Numbered from the stretch's first letter, positions 51,299 to 59,964 are shown. The stretch: DNA of 63,740 nt from an uncultured Eubacteriales bacterium (GCA_902790905.1 CADATO010000009.1:1-63740); one strand, 5' to 3'. Numbers and translations: made by a program. The notes: generated from the letters alone by a model not told the origin.

Positions 51299-52318
51299 AT
51301 GGCACTTGCAGCAAATGAAAAGAAAACCATCGGTGTAATCGGGGCAGGCAGCTGGGGAACAGCGCTGGCCATCACACTTTCCAATAAAGGACACGAGGTG
51401 CGCATCACCGACCTCAACCAGCAGATGCTGGAGGACATGGCAAAGGACAGAGAGAATAAAAAGTACCTGCCCGGCGCCAAATTCGGCGACAATCTGACAC
51501 CGGTCAAGGATGCCGAGACCGCGCTCGACGGTGCTGATGTGGCGCTGTTCGGCGTGCCGGCGCAGGCGTTCCGCAAGGCGTTCCAGGGCGCACTGCCGTA
51601 TGTCACGGACGACATGCTGGTGGTCAACGTCGCAAAGGGCATCGAGCGGGGGACGCTCTGCCGGATGAGCGAGATCGCGGAAGAACTCAAGCCGGGTCTT
51701 CGCTACGTGGCGCTGTCCGGTCCCTCCCATGCGGAAGAGGTGGGCATCGGCCTGCCGACGACCGTGGCGGTCGCTTCGTTCGATTCCCGCGTCGCAAAGG
51801 AAGCGCAGGACATCTTCATGACAGAGCGATTCCGCATCTATACAGCAACAGACCTGGTCGGCGTGGAACTCGGCGGTTCTCTGAAGAACATCATCGCGCT
51901 CGGCGCGGGCATCTCCGACGGCATGGGATTTGGCGACAACGCGAAAGCGGCGCTGATGACGCGCGGCCTGGCGGAAATCAGAAGGCTGGGCGTCCGTCTT
52001 GGTGCGGATCCGGCCACGTTCCTGGGACTGACCGGCGTCGGCGACCTGATCGTCACCTGCACCAGTATGCATTCCCGCAACAGACGCTGCGGCATCATGA
52101 TCGGCGAAGGCGTGGCACCGGATGAGGCTGTGGAGCGCGTCGGCATGGTCGTCGAGGGCATGACCACCGCGATCGCCGCCAAGCAGCTGGCGGAAAGAGA
52201 GGGCGTTGAGATGCCGATCACCGAGACGATCAACGACGTCATCGATGGGAAGATCACTGCAAAAGAAGCGGTCGTCCAGCTGATGGGCCGTGACCGCAAG
52301 CCGGAGATCGACCGGTAG
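51299..52318 (+). CDS. gpsA: Glycerol-3-phosphate dehydrogenase [NAD(P)+]
   Basis: Makes sn-glycerol-3-phosphate from dihydroxyacetone phosphate for phospholipid synthesis. From 51299 (MALAANEKK, after GGAGGAAG) the protein is 339 aa. It has the Rossmann motif GVIGAGSWGTALA, the substrate-region Lys in VNVAKGIERGTL, ALSGPSHAEEV, the catalytic Lys in LGGSLKNIIALGAGISDGMGFGDNAKAAL and GLTGVGDLIVTCTS. It completes a phospholipid set with plsX, plsY and a lipid kinase in this 10-kb stretch. Confidence 0.96.
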   Translation: MALAANEKKTIGVIGAGSWGTALAITLSNKGHEVRITDLNQQMLEDMAKDRENKKYLPGAKFGDNLTPVKDAETALDGADVALFGVPAQAFRKAFQGALPYVTDDMLVVNVAKGIERGTLCRMSEIAEELKPGLRYVALSGPSHAEEVGIGLPTTVAVASFDSRVAKEAQDIFMTERFRIYTATDLVGVELGGSLKNIIALGAGISDGMGFGDNAKAALMTRGLAEIRRLGVRLGADPATFLGLTGVGDLIVTCTSMHSRNRRCGIMIGEGVAPDEAVERVGMVVEGMTTAIAAKQLAEREGVEMPITETINDVIDGKITAKEAVVQLMGRDRKPEIDR

Positions 52319-52360
52319 GCAAGCCGGCGGTCCGGTAATTAAGATGGAAAGAAAACGCAA

Positions 52361-53698
52361 ATGACAGGACAGAGCGATTCCAAAAAATATCATATCATTA
52401 CGTTCGGCTGCCAGATGAACGAGCGCGACAGCGAAACGCTGGCGGGCTATCTGGAGGAGCGGGGCTACACCCCGGTGGATACGCACGAGGCGGCGGATCT
52501 GGTGCTGATCAATACCTGTAGCGTGCGGGACAACGCGGACAAGCGGTTTTTCGGTACGCTCGGGCAGATCAAGAAGCACAAGGAAAAGGATCCGGACTTC
52601 ATCATCGGCGTCTGCGGCTGTATGATGCAGCAGCAGTACATCGTCGATGCCATCAAGGAAAAGTACCCGTGGGTCGACATGGTCTTCGGAACGCACAACA
52701 TCCACGTGTTTCCGGAGCTGCTCGAAGACGTGCTGCATGAACAGTCGCACAGCACCCATATCAATGTCTGGGAAGGCGGCGGCGAAGTGGTCGAGGGGAT
52801 GCCGTACAGACGGCTCTATGACTACAAGGCGTTCGTCAACATCATGTACGGCTGCAACAATTTCTGCACGTACTGCATCGTGCCGTATACGCGCGGCAGG
52901 GAGCGCAGCAGGGATGCAAAGAACGTGCTGGAGGAAGTGAAGCATCTTGCGGCGGGCGGCGTCAAAGAAGTCACGCTGCTGGGGCAGAACGTCAACTCCT
53001 ACAAGGGCGGCGACGTGGACTTCACGGATCTTCTTTACATGCTCTCCGAAGTGGACGGGCTGGAGCGGATCCGCTTTATGACGTCCCATCCCAAAGACAT
53101 TCCGGATAAACTGATCAACGCATTCGGCGATCTGGACAAGCTGTGCAAGTTCATCCATTTACCCGTGCAGTCCGGCAGCGACGAGGTCATCCGCCGCATG
53201 AACCGCCACTACACGCGGGACGACTATCTCAGGATCATCGACAAACTGCGCACGGCAGCACCCGATATCTGCATTTCCACGGATATCATCGTCGGGTTCC
53301 CCGGGGAGACGGAATCGCAGTTTGCGGACACGCTGGATCTGGTGGACAAGGTCGGTTACGACAGTGCGTTCACGTTCCTGTATTCCATCCGTCCCGGTAC
53401 ACCGGCGGCGAAGTACCCGGACCAGATTCCTGAAGAGGTCAAGCACGAACGGTTTGACCGGCTTGTGGAGATGGTCAACCGCCACTCCCTGGAACGCAAC
53501 CAGGCGTATCTTGGCCGCACGGTCGAGATCATGGCCGAAGGGGAGAGCAAGCGGGACGAAGACCGGCAGGCAGGGCGCACGGACGGCTTCAAACTCGTCA
53601 ATTTTGATGGCGATGAGCAGATCCGGCCAGGTGAATTCTGCAAGGTCGAGATCACCGAAGCCAAGACGTTCAGCCTGGTCGGCAAACTGGTGAAGTAG
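52361..53698 (+). CDS. miaB: tRNA-2-methylthio-N6-dimethylallyladenosine synthase MiaB
   Basis: Radical-SAM methylthiotransferase modifying i6A37 of tRNAs reading UNN codons. The 445-aa protein has the N-terminal UPF0004 domain with cysteines in TFGCQMNERDS, NTCSVRD and GVCGCMMQQ (auxiliary cluster), the radical-SAM motif CNNFCTYC (Cys165, Cys169, Cys172) and a C-terminal TRAM domain (about 378-443). It ends in a strong terminator that closes the long valS-to-miaB gene run. The octamer GCGATTCC lies in its fifth to eighth codons (52374-52381). Confidence 0.96.
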   Translation: MTGQSDSKKYHIITFGCQMNERDSETLAGYLEERGYTPVDTHEAADLVLINTCSVRDNADKRFFGTLGQIKKHKEKDPDFIIGVCGCMMQQQYIVDAIKEKYPWVDMVFGTHNIHVFPELLEDVLHEQSHSTHINVWEGGGEVVEGMPYRRLYDYKAFVNIMYGCNNFCTYCIVPYTRGRERSRDAKNVLEEVKHLAAGGVKEVTLLGQNVNSYKGGDVDFTDLLYMLSEVDGLERIRFMTSHPKDIPDKLINAFGDLDKLCKFIHLPVQSGSDEVIRRMNRHYTRDDYLRIIDKLRTAAPDICISTDIIVGFPGETESQFADTLDLVDKVGYDSAFTFLYSIRPGTPAAKYPDQIPEEVKHERFDRLVEMVNRHSLERNQAYLGRTVEIMAEGESKRDEDRQAGRTDGFKLVNFDGDEQIRPGEFCKVEITEAKTFSLVGKLVK

Positions 53699-53722
53699 CT
53701 GTCTGCAGAAGTAGAATAAGCA

Positions 53723-53748
53723 AGCGCGGCGCAGGCGCCGCGCTTTTT
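53723..53748 (+). terminator. Terminator after miaB
   Basis: AGCGCGGCG (53723-53731) with CGCCGCGCT (53736-53744), 4-nt loop, then TTTTT. Confidence 0.9.
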
Positions 53749-53863
53749 GTTGTACCAACATCCATACCTTGCATTTGCGATTGCATTCCAGGAGCTTTCT
53801 TCCGGAACGGGCTGTTTTTAATTTTCTGACTTTCTTCAAATGTGTTTTTGATGCGTATTTAAC

Positions 53864-53892
53864 TTGCCTGAAAGGGGGGTGGGGGATATAAT
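53864..53892 (+). promoter_or_regulatory. Predicted promoter of the ech operon with G-rich spacer
   Basis: TTGCCT (53864-53869), 17-bp spacer containing a run of G residues broken by one T, perfect TATAAT (53887-53892). A leader of about 70 nt leads to AGGAGG before echA. The gap 53749-53863 is AT-rich with no ORF. Confidence 0.75.
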
Positions 53893-53964
53893 ATTGCAGT
53901 GTATGTACAAGATAGCGATATTGTGTGCATACGATGTTTATCAATGTTCTTTTAGGAGGATTAA

Positions 53965-55914
53965 ATGAGCACTATTTTATTTCTAATCGGGTTTCCGCTA
54001 TTAGTAGCAATAGTCCTTTTAGTACTCAAAGAGGACAGAGCGAGAGATGTGGTAGTGAAGGCTTCCGCGGCAGTGATCGCGGCGGCGGCTATCTATTTCG
54101 TTGCCCGGAACGTCGGCTCCGGCGAGGAATTCTATGTAGTTCCTCATGCGGAGACGATCGGCACCGTTATGATGGCCATCGAAGTCTGCCTGGCTCTCGT
54201 TATCATCGTCCTCGGCATCCAGAAAAAGCGGTATCTGGCACCGGTCCTGTCGATCATCCAGACACCTCTTATGATCTGGTTTGAGTTGAAGGAAGGACAT
54301 CACATCGACGTTGAGTACGCGATGTATATCGACCGTCTCGGGATGATCATGGTCCTGATCGTCGGTATCGTCGGCTCGCTCATCGCCGTATTCGCCACGG
54401 GGTACATGAAGGACTTCCAGGCGCATCAGAAGGGCAAGGACAGAAGACCGTGGTTCTTCTTCCTGATCTTCCTGTTCCTGGCTGCGATGTTCGGTCTGGT
54501 CATGTCCAACAACCTCATCTGGATGTACTTCTTCTGGGAGATCACTTCTCTCGTCTCGTTCTTCATGATCGGCTACAACGGCCTGTTCCATAAGGAAGAG
54601 GAAGAAGACAAGATCGCGACCCGCAATGCGTTCCGCGCTCTGGTCATGAACCTGGGCGGCGGACTTGGCTTTGCGATCGGTATCGTTCTGCTCGGCATGA
54701 ACTTCGAAACTCTCGAACTGTCCAACATGATCCTGCTGGGTCAGATGGGACAGCCGGTATTCATCGTGGCGATGTTCCTGGCGTTCGCCGGCATCACCAA
54801 GAGTGCGCAGATGCCGTTCAACAGCTGGCTGCTTGGTGCGATGGTCGCACCGACACCGGTTTCCGCATTGCTTCACTCCTCGACCATGGTCAAGGCTGGT
54901 GTATTCCTGATCCTCAAGCTGGCGCCTGTCCTCAGCGGCAACCTCGCCGGCACGATGGTCTACCTGGTCGGCGGCATCACATTCCTGATGGCGTCCTTCG
55001 CGGCGATCTCGCAGAGCAATGCCAAGAGAGTACTGGCATACTCCACAGTTGCCAACCTCGGCCTGATCGTTACCTGCGGCGGCATCGGCACCCCGGCAGC
55101 TGTCTGGGCGGGCACACTGCTGCTGATCTTCCACGCGATCACCAAGTCCCTCCTGTTCCTCTGCGTCGGTACTGCAGAACATCACATCGGCAGCCGCGAC
55201 ATCGAGGATATGGATGGTCTGTTTGACAGAATGCCCAAGCTGGCGGCCTGCATGCTGATCGGTATCGCGGGCATGTTCCTGGCTCCGTTCGGTATGCTGA
55301 TCTCCAAGTGGGCGACAATGGTCACCTTCGTGGATGCGGGCAATCCGCTCCTGATCCTGATCATCTGCTTCGGCAGTGCCGCGACAGCGTTCTACTGGAG
55401 CAAGTGGATGGGTAAGCTGGCTGCGATCGTTGCCAACAGAGACAATGTTGAAACGACAGTCCACGGCTCCGAGAGCTTCGTGCATGTCACGCTGACCTGC
55501 CTGGTCGTGCTGGTATGCATCTGCTTCCCGTTCGTCTCCAAGACCATGATCGTCCCGTATCTGGCGGGCAAGACGGTCTTCGGACAGACGATCGATAAGC
55601 TGCCGCTGGAAAACAGCAACATGATGGTCATGGTGATCATGGTCGCTGTCCTCGTTCTGCTCTTTGCTTTCTTCTTCGGAAGAACAAAGAAACGCATCGT
55701 GCCGATCTATATGGCCGGTGTCAACCAGGGTGATAACCTCACCTTCGAGGATTCGATGTTCCAGCCCAAGCCCGTGTCGCTGCGCAACTGGTACATGGAA
55801 AGCTATTTCGGTGAGTTCAAGATGAATGTCATCGGCGTCGTGACCACCTCTGTGGTCATCCTCGGCTTCATTGGTATGGTAGTCGGTGCGCTGATCGGTT
55901 ATGGAGGTATGTAA
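53965..55914 (+). CDS. echA: Ech hydrogenase subunit EchA, NuoL/MrpA-type ion-translocating subunit
   Basis: A 649-aa membrane subunit with about 16 transmembrane helices. The antiporter-like domain is visible: MYFFWEITSLVSFFMIGYN, the TM segment with SAQMPFNSWLLGAMVAPTPV, ALLHSSTMVKAGVFLI and the downstream HAITKSLLFLCVG. These contain the conserved Glu, Lys and His residues of the proton path. It is first in a six-gene operon with the order A-B-C-D-E-F of Methanosarcina-type Ech. Together the complex couples ferredoxin oxidation to H2 formation and ion pumping. AGGAGG precedes the ATG. Confidence 0.93.
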   Translation: MSTILFLIGFPLLVAIVLLVLKEDRARDVVVKASAAVIAAAAIYFVARNVGSGEEFYVVPHAETIGTVMMAIEVCLALVIIVLGIQKKRYLAPVLSIIQTPLMIWFELKEGHHIDVEYAMYIDRLGMIMVLIVGIVGSLIAVFATGYMKDFQAHQKGKDRRPWFFFLIFLFLAAMFGLVMSNNLIWMYFFWEITSLVSFFMIGYNGLFHKEEEEDKIATRNAFRALVMNLGGGLGFAIGIVLLGMNFETLELSNMILLGQMGQPVFIVAMFLAFAGITKSAQMPFNSWLLGAMVAPTPVSALLHSSTMVKAGVFLILKLAPVLSGNLAGTMVYLVGGITFLMASFAAISQSNAKRVLAYSTVANLGLIVTCGGIGTPAAVWAGTLLLIFHAITKSLLFLCVGTAEHHIGSRDIEDMDGLFDRMPKLAACMLIGIAGMFLAPFGMLISKWATMVTFVDAGNPLLILIICFGSAATAFYWSKWMGKLAAIVANRDNVETTVHGSESFVHVTLTCLVVLVCICFPFVSKTMIVPYLAGKTVFGQTIDKLPLENSNMMVMVIMVAVLVLLFAFFFGRTKKRIVPIYMAGVNQGDNLTFEDSMFQPKPVSLRNWYMESYFGEFKMNVIGVVTTSVVILGFIGMVVGALIGYGGM

Positions 55915-55915
55915 G

Positions 55916-56782
55916 ATGGTTAAGATGATCATTTGTGTAGTCGCATACCTGATCCTGGCTCCGCTGATCGGTGGACTTCTGGCTGGTATCGACAGAAAAA
56001 TTTCGGCGAGGATGCAGGGCCGTGTCGGTCCCTCGATCCTCCAGCCGTTCTACGATGTTCTCAAGCTTCTTGAGAAGGAAAAGATCACTGTCAACAGAGT
56101 GCAGGATTTCTATATCGCCTGCTTCTTCCTGTTCGTGATCGTGACGGGCTGCATGTTCTTTGCAGGCCAGAGCCTGCTTATGGTGATGTTCACTCTGACA
56201 CTTGCCAGCGTGTTCCTCATCGTGGCAGCGTTCTCCTCGAACTCTCCCTATGCACAGGTCGGTGCAGAGAGAGAAATGCTGCAGATGATGGCGTACGAGC
56301 CCATGGTGCTCATCGCATGCGTCGGTTTCTACATGTACACCGGCAGCTTCGATGTCTATGACATCATGGAGACACCGCATATGCCGGTCGTCTACCTGTG
56401 CGGCATTTTCGTCGGGTTTGTCTTCATCCTGACCATCAAATTCAGAAAGGCACCGTTCGACCTGTCCATGTCGCATCATGCACATCAGGAACTGGTCGGC
56501 GGCCTCAAGACTGAATTCTCCGGCAGCACGCTGGCGATGGTCGAGGCGGCGCACTGGTATGAGAATGTGTTCCTCCTCGGAATGGTATTCCTGTTCTTCT
56601 CCAACGGAGAAATCTCCGGGATCATCGTTGGTCTCGTCGTCTGCCTGGCGGCGTACTTCCTCGAGATCCTGATCGGCAACAGTTTCGCAAGAATGAAGTG
56701 GCAGGTCGCGCTCAATTCGTCCTGGCTGGTCGCACTGATCCTGGGCGGCTGCAACCTGTTCGCACTCATTTTCATCGGTTAG
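55916..56782 (+). CDS. echB: Ech hydrogenase subunit EchB, NuoH-type membrane subunit
   Basis: A 288-aa membrane protein with about eight helices, homologous to NuoH, connecting the hydrogenase module to the membrane arm. GGLLAGIDRKISARMQGRVGPSILQPFYD near the N-terminus is the family signature (shown in pieces GIDRKISARMQGRVGP and QPFYDVLKLL). KAPFDLSMSHHAHQELVGG and the following EFSGSTLAMVEAAHWYE match the quinone-site loop region of complex I. The start is 55916, one base after the echA stop; GGAGG lies in the last echA codons. Confidence 0.93.
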   Translation: MVKMIICVVAYLILAPLIGGLLAGIDRKISARMQGRVGPSILQPFYDVLKLLEKEKITVNRVQDFYIACFFLFVIVTGCMFFAGQSLLMVMFTLTLASVFLIVAAFSSNSPYAQVGAEREMLQMMAYEPMVLIACVGFYMYTGSFDVYDIMETPHMPVVYLCGIFVGFVFILTIKFRKAPFDLSMSHHAHQELVGGLKTEFSGSTLAMVEAAHWYENVFLLGMVFLFFSNGEISGIIVGLVVCLAAYFLEILIGNSFARMKWQVALNSSWLVALILGGCNLFALIFIG

Positions 56783-56797
56783 AAGGAGGGGAAAGGA

Positions 56798-57316
56798 ATG
56801 TCATATATCACAAAATCTCCGTGGATCATCCACTATGACGGCTCCAGCTGCAATGGATGCGACATCGAAGTTCTCGCCTGCCTGACCCCGATGTACGACG
56901 TTGAGCGCTTTGGCATCATCAACACCGGTAACCCCAAGCACGCGGACGTGTTCCTGGTCACCGGTTCTGTCAACGAGCAGAACAAGAACGTCGTCAAGCA
57001 GATCTACGAGCAGATGCCCGAACCGAAGGTCGTCGTGGCCGTCGGCATCTGCGCCAATAACGGCGGCATCTTCAAGGAATGCTACAACATTCAGGGCGGC
57101 GTCGATACGGTCATCCCGGTCGACTGCTATGTCCCCGGCTGTGCGGCAAGACCGGAAGCCATCATCGATGGCGTCGTAAAAGGTCTTGGCATTCTTGCTG
57201 AGAAGAGAGAAAAACTGCGTCAGGAACAGCTGGCTGCCAAGTCCGGTGCCAAAGCGGCGCCGCAGGCGATGCCTGTTCTCGACGATCCGGCTGAAGCGAA
57301 GGAGGAAGAAGCGTAA
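56798..57316 (+). CDS. echC: Ech hydrogenase small subunit EchC, NuoB-type
   Basis: A 172-aa subunit carrying the proximal [4Fe-4S] cluster next to the NiFe site. The four cysteine ligands are visible: SSCNGCDIE (two), VGICANNGG and VPGCAARPE. The C-terminal 40 residues (after about 130) are a Lys/Ala/Glu-rich tail that is longer than in typical EchC. It ends one base inside the next gene (TAATG), implying coupling with echD. Confidence 0.93.
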   Translation: MSYITKSPWIIHYDGSSCNGCDIEVLACLTPMYDVERFGIINTGNPKHADVFLVTGSVNEQNKNVVKQIYEQMPEPKVVVAVGICANNGGIFKECYNIQGGVDTVIPVDCYVPGCAARPEAIIDGVVKGLGILAEKREKLRQEQLAAKSGAKAAPQAMPVLDDPAEAKEEEA

Positions 57317-57672
57317 TGGATAAGAATATTAATGCGATCCAGGACTTCCGGGAGATTACGGCCTCTGAGCTTCTGCCCACGGTTAGAAATCTCAAGGAAG
57401 GCGGATACCGCTTCGTACAGATGTGCGGTATCACGCAGGATGACGGCGCGATCGTCATGTACTCCTTTGATAAGGACTATGAGATGACGAACTACAAGCT
57501 GCACGTCAAGGACGGCGAGTCCGTTGAGAGCATCACCGGTTCCTACTGGAATGCTTTCGTCTATGAAAACGAAGTCCATGACCTGTTCGGGATCGAGTTC
57601 CTGCACAGCGCACTGGATTTCCACGGCAATTTCTTTAAGACTGCGGAACCGACACCGTGGAAGAAAAAGTAG
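57316..57672 (+). CDS. echD: Ech hydrogenase subunit EchD, NuoC-type
   Basis: A 118-aa subunit matching the NuoC 30-kDa family at its C-terminal motif: SITGSYWNAFVYENEVHDLFGIEF, shown in two parts YWNAFVYENEV and HDLFGIEF. It has no cofactor motif and supports assembly of the small and large subunits. It overlaps echC by one base, and echE follows after 18 bp. Confidence 0.9.
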   Translation: MDKNINAIQDFREITASELLPTVRNLKEGGYRFVQMCGITQDDGAIVMYSFDKDYEMTNYKLHVKDGESVESITGSYWNAFVYENEVHDLFGIEFLHSALDFHGNFFKTAEPTPWKKK

Positions 57673-57690
57673 GGAAAGGGAGGTAAGAAA

Positions 57691-58773
57691 ATGGGTAAAA
57701 GAACAATCATTCCTTTCGGACCTCAGCACCCCGTACTTCCGGAGCCGGTCCATCTCGACCTGGTGATCGAGGATGAAAAAGTCGTCGAGGCGATTCCGTC
57801 CATCGGCTTCATCCACAGAGGTCTCGAAAAACTGGTCGAAAAGAAAGAATACACCGAAATGGTCTACGTCATCGAACGTATCTGTGGCATCTGCAGCTTC
57901 GGCCACGGCTGGGGCTACTGCGGCGCTGTAGAGAACGCGATGGGGATCCAGATCCCCGAAAGAGCAGAAGCGATGCGTACGATCTGGCATGAACTGTCCC
58001 GTCTGCACTCCCACCTTCTGTGGCTGGGTCTGCTGGCTGACGGCTTTGGCTTTGACAGCCTGTTCATGCACTGCTGGAGAATCCGTGAAACGATCCTCGA
58101 CATCCTCGAAGAGACCACCGGCGGCCGCGTCATCTTCTCGGTCTGCAAGGTCGGCGGTATCCGCAAGGATGTTGACAACGACTATCTCAAGGGCATCGTC
58201 GAGAAGCTGCATGCGATCGAAGACGATATCCGCAGCCTGACAACCGTCTTCATGAATGACACGTCCGTCAAGAACCGTCTCTGCGGCGTTGGCGTCCTGT
58301 CGAAGGAAGAAGCACTTGATCTGTGCACCGTCGGTCCGATGGCAAGAGCATCCGGCATCGAACTCGACATGCGTGTTGGCACACCGTCCTATCAGAAGCT
58401 CGGCTTTGAGCCGATCGTCCGTACGGAAGGTGACTGCTATGCACGCTGTGCGGTCCGTATCGGTGAGATCTTCCAGTCCATCGAGCTGATCGAGAAGGCA
58501 GTCGAAGAGATGCCCGACGGTCCGATCGAAGTGGCGGTCAAAGGCAACGTCGAAGGCGAAGCCACGTTCCGTCTGGAACAGCCCCGCGGCGGCGCATTCT
58601 ACTATGCCAAGGGCTTTGAGAAGGGCACCAAGTTCCTCGAAAGAATGCGTGTCCGTACTCCCACCAACATGAATATTCCTGCAATGACAAAGATGCTCCA
58701 GGGCTGTGACCTGGCGGACGTTCCGATGATCGTCCTCACCATCGACCCCTGCATCAGCTGTACAGAAAGGTAG
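57691..58773 (+). CDS. echE: Ech hydrogenase large subunit EchE, NuoD-type with NiFe ligands
   Basis: A 360-aa catalytic subunit. Both cysteine pairs needed to hold the [NiFe] centre are present: ERICGICSFGHGWGYC (L1, CxxC) and DPCISCTER at the extreme C-terminus (L2, CxxC). This separates it from NuoD of complex I, which lacks them. Only three residues follow the last Cys, as in Ech, so no maturation-protease cleavage is expected. FGPQHPVLPEPVHLDL at the start and MRVRTPTNMN match group 4 hydrogenases. hyp maturation genes are not in the window. Confidence 0.95.
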   Translation: MGKRTIIPFGPQHPVLPEPVHLDLVIEDEKVVEAIPSIGFIHRGLEKLVEKKEYTEMVYVIERICGICSFGHGWGYCGAVENAMGIQIPERAEAMRTIWHELSRLHSHLLWLGLLADGFGFDSLFMHCWRIRETILDILEETTGGRVIFSVCKVGGIRKDVDNDYLKGIVEKLHAIEDDIRSLTTVFMNDTSVKNRLCGVGVLSKEEALDLCTVGPMARASGIELDMRVGTPSYQKLGFEPIVRTEGDCYARCAVRIGEIFQSIELIEKAVEEMPDGPIEVAVKGNVEGEATFRLEQPRGGAFYYAKGFEKGTKFLERMRVRTPTNMNIPAMTKMLQGCDLADVPMIVLTIDPCISCTER

Positions 58774-58783
58774 GTGAGGGTAA

Positions 58784-59767
58784 ATGGCAACATTCAAGAT
58801 CGGTAAAGTCGTGCTCAAGAGCATGTTCAAAAAACCGGCCACCAAGATCACTGCGGACCAGCCCATCATCACGAAGAACTGGAAAGCACGCACCCGTGGC
58901 CACATCGATATCGACAAAGACCAGTGCATCCTCTGCGGGATGTGCATGAGAAAGTGCCCGGCCAACGCGATCACCGTTGATCGTGCCGGCAGCACCTGGG
59001 AGATCCAGCGCATGCAGTGCATCCAGTGCGGCAGCTGTGTCGAGGTCTGCCCGAAGAAGTGCCTCTCCATGGCGCCCGAATACACCGAGCCCGGTACGGA
59101 GAAGGTCGTCGACAAGTTCGACATCCCGAAGAAAGAAAAGGCAGCGCCCAAAGCTGCTCCGGCAGCTGCGCCGGCGGAAGGTGCAGCACCCGCTGCTGAC
59201 GGTCCGGAAGGTGTCGCACTTGACACATCCTCCTGCATCGTCTGCGGCCTGTGCGCGAAGAACTGCCCGGTTGACGCGATCACCGTCGACCGTAAGGAAC
59301 GCACCTGGTCCATCGACCGTGACACCTGCGTCCAGTGCGGCATGTGCATTGAGAAATGCCCGAAGAACAGCCTGAGCATGGGCCCGACTGCTGGTGACAG
59401 CTTCACGATCCCGAAGGTCGAGAAGAAGGCTGCTCCGGCTAAGGAAGAGGCTCCTGCGAAGGAAGAAGCGCCTGCAGCAGCTCCGGCTGCTGAGGAAGCT
59501 GCTCCGGCTGCTGAGGAAGCTGCTCCGGCTGCAGCGCCTGCGGCAGATGGTCCGGACGGCATCACCATCAACATGGATGACTGCATCCTGTGCGGCCTGT
59601 GCGGCAAGAACTGCCCCGTCGGTGCAATCACCGTCGACCGCAAGGAAACCAAGTCCTGGGAGATCGACCGTGACGCCTGCATCGAATGCCAGGCCTGCGT
59701 CGGTGCCTGCCCGAAGGGCGCACTCGATTTCGGTCCCACCTCCGGCGACCGTTTCGTCAAGGCGTAA
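58784..59767 (+). CDS. echF: EchF-type polyferredoxin with three dicluster domains (six [4Fe-4S] motifs)
   Basis: The electron-input subunit of Ech, normally 120-190 aa with two [4Fe-4S] clusters. Here it is 327 aa with six CxxCxxCxxxCP motifs in three pairs: CILCGMCMRKCP and CIQCGSCVEVCP (about 47-90), CIVCGLCAKNCP and CVQCGMCIEKCP (about 149-195), CILCGLCGKNCP and CIECQACVGACP (about 269-310). The pairs are joined by Ala/Pro/Glu-rich linkers, the second made of near-perfect AAPAAEE repeats. Duplication of a dicluster unit is inferred, since the three units share the motif layout. It is the last ech gene, followed by a terminator. Confidence 0.93.
   Translation: MATFKIGKVVLKSMFKKPATKITADQPIITKNWKARTRGHIDIDKDQCILCGMCMRKCPANAITVDRAGSTWEIQRMQCIQCGSCVEVCPKKCLSMAPEYTEPGTEKVVDKFDIPKKEKAAPKAAPAAAPAEGAAPAADGPEGVALDTSSCIVCGLCAKNCPVDAITVDRKERTWSIDRDTCVQCGMCIEKCPKNSLSMGPTAGDSFTIPKVEKKAAPAKEEAPAKEEAPAAAPAAEEAAPAAEEAAPAAAPAADGPDGITINMDDCILCGLCGKNCPVGAITVDRKETKSWEIDRDACIECQACVGACPKGALDFGPTSGDRFVKA
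59400..59560 (+). repeat. Repetitive Ala/Pro/Glu linker DNA inside echF
   Basis: Short tandem units such as GCTCCGGCTGCTGAGGAA (near 59480-59530) encode the second linker. The repeats are in frame and would allow copy-number change by slippage. Confidence 0.7.
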
Positions 59768-59790
59768 ATCCTGAAAGAACAAAACAAAGA

Positions 59791-59820
59791 GGACAGCGGT
59801 ATGACCCGCTGTCCTTTTTT
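59791..59820 (+). terminator. Terminator after the ech operon
   Basis: GGACAGCGG (59791-59799) with CCGCTGTCC (59806-59814), 6-nt loop, then TTTTTT. Confidence 0.92.
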
Positions 59821-59876
59821 CGTATGGAAGAGGGCTTTTACAGAATCGTTCTGTTTTCCCGCTGAATGAAACAAAG

Positions 59877-59927
59877 TCATTGAATAAATGTCATTGAAAA
59901 AGTGGAAGAATTGCGACATTTCAATGA
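59877..59927. promoter_or_regulatory. Candidate operator cluster upstream of PFOR (TCATTGAA repeats)
   Basis: TCATTGAA occurs at 59877-59884 and 59891-59898 (14 bp apart) and inverted as TTCAATGA at 59920-59927. The second and third extend to TCATTGAAA and TTTCAATGA. They lie directly upstream of the PFOR -10 and resemble no operator I can name. Confidence 0.5.
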
Positions 59928-59953
59928 TTTTGAATGCCGATTTATGCTATAAT
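59925..59953 (+). promoter_or_regulatory. Predicted PFOR promoter (extended -10)
   Basis: Perfect TATAAT (59948-59953) with a TG extended -10; the -35 (TGATTT, 59925-59930, 17-bp spacer) is weak and touches the inverted TTCAATGA site. Octamer GCGATTCC lies in the leader at 60000-60007. Confidence 0.6.
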
Positions 59954-59964
59954 ATACGCATTAA

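Noticed and set aside
53965-58773. The operon at 54-60 kb as part of respiratory complex I
   Set aside because: EchE has both NiFe-binding cysteine pairs, and the six-gene A-F order is that of Ech hydrogenase; NuoEFG-type subunits are absent.
59400-59560. Repeats in echF as an assembly artefact
   Set aside because: The units are degenerate at the DNA level, the frame is kept, and the three ferredoxin units differ in sequence. It cannot be fully excluded, but genuine duplication is more likely.
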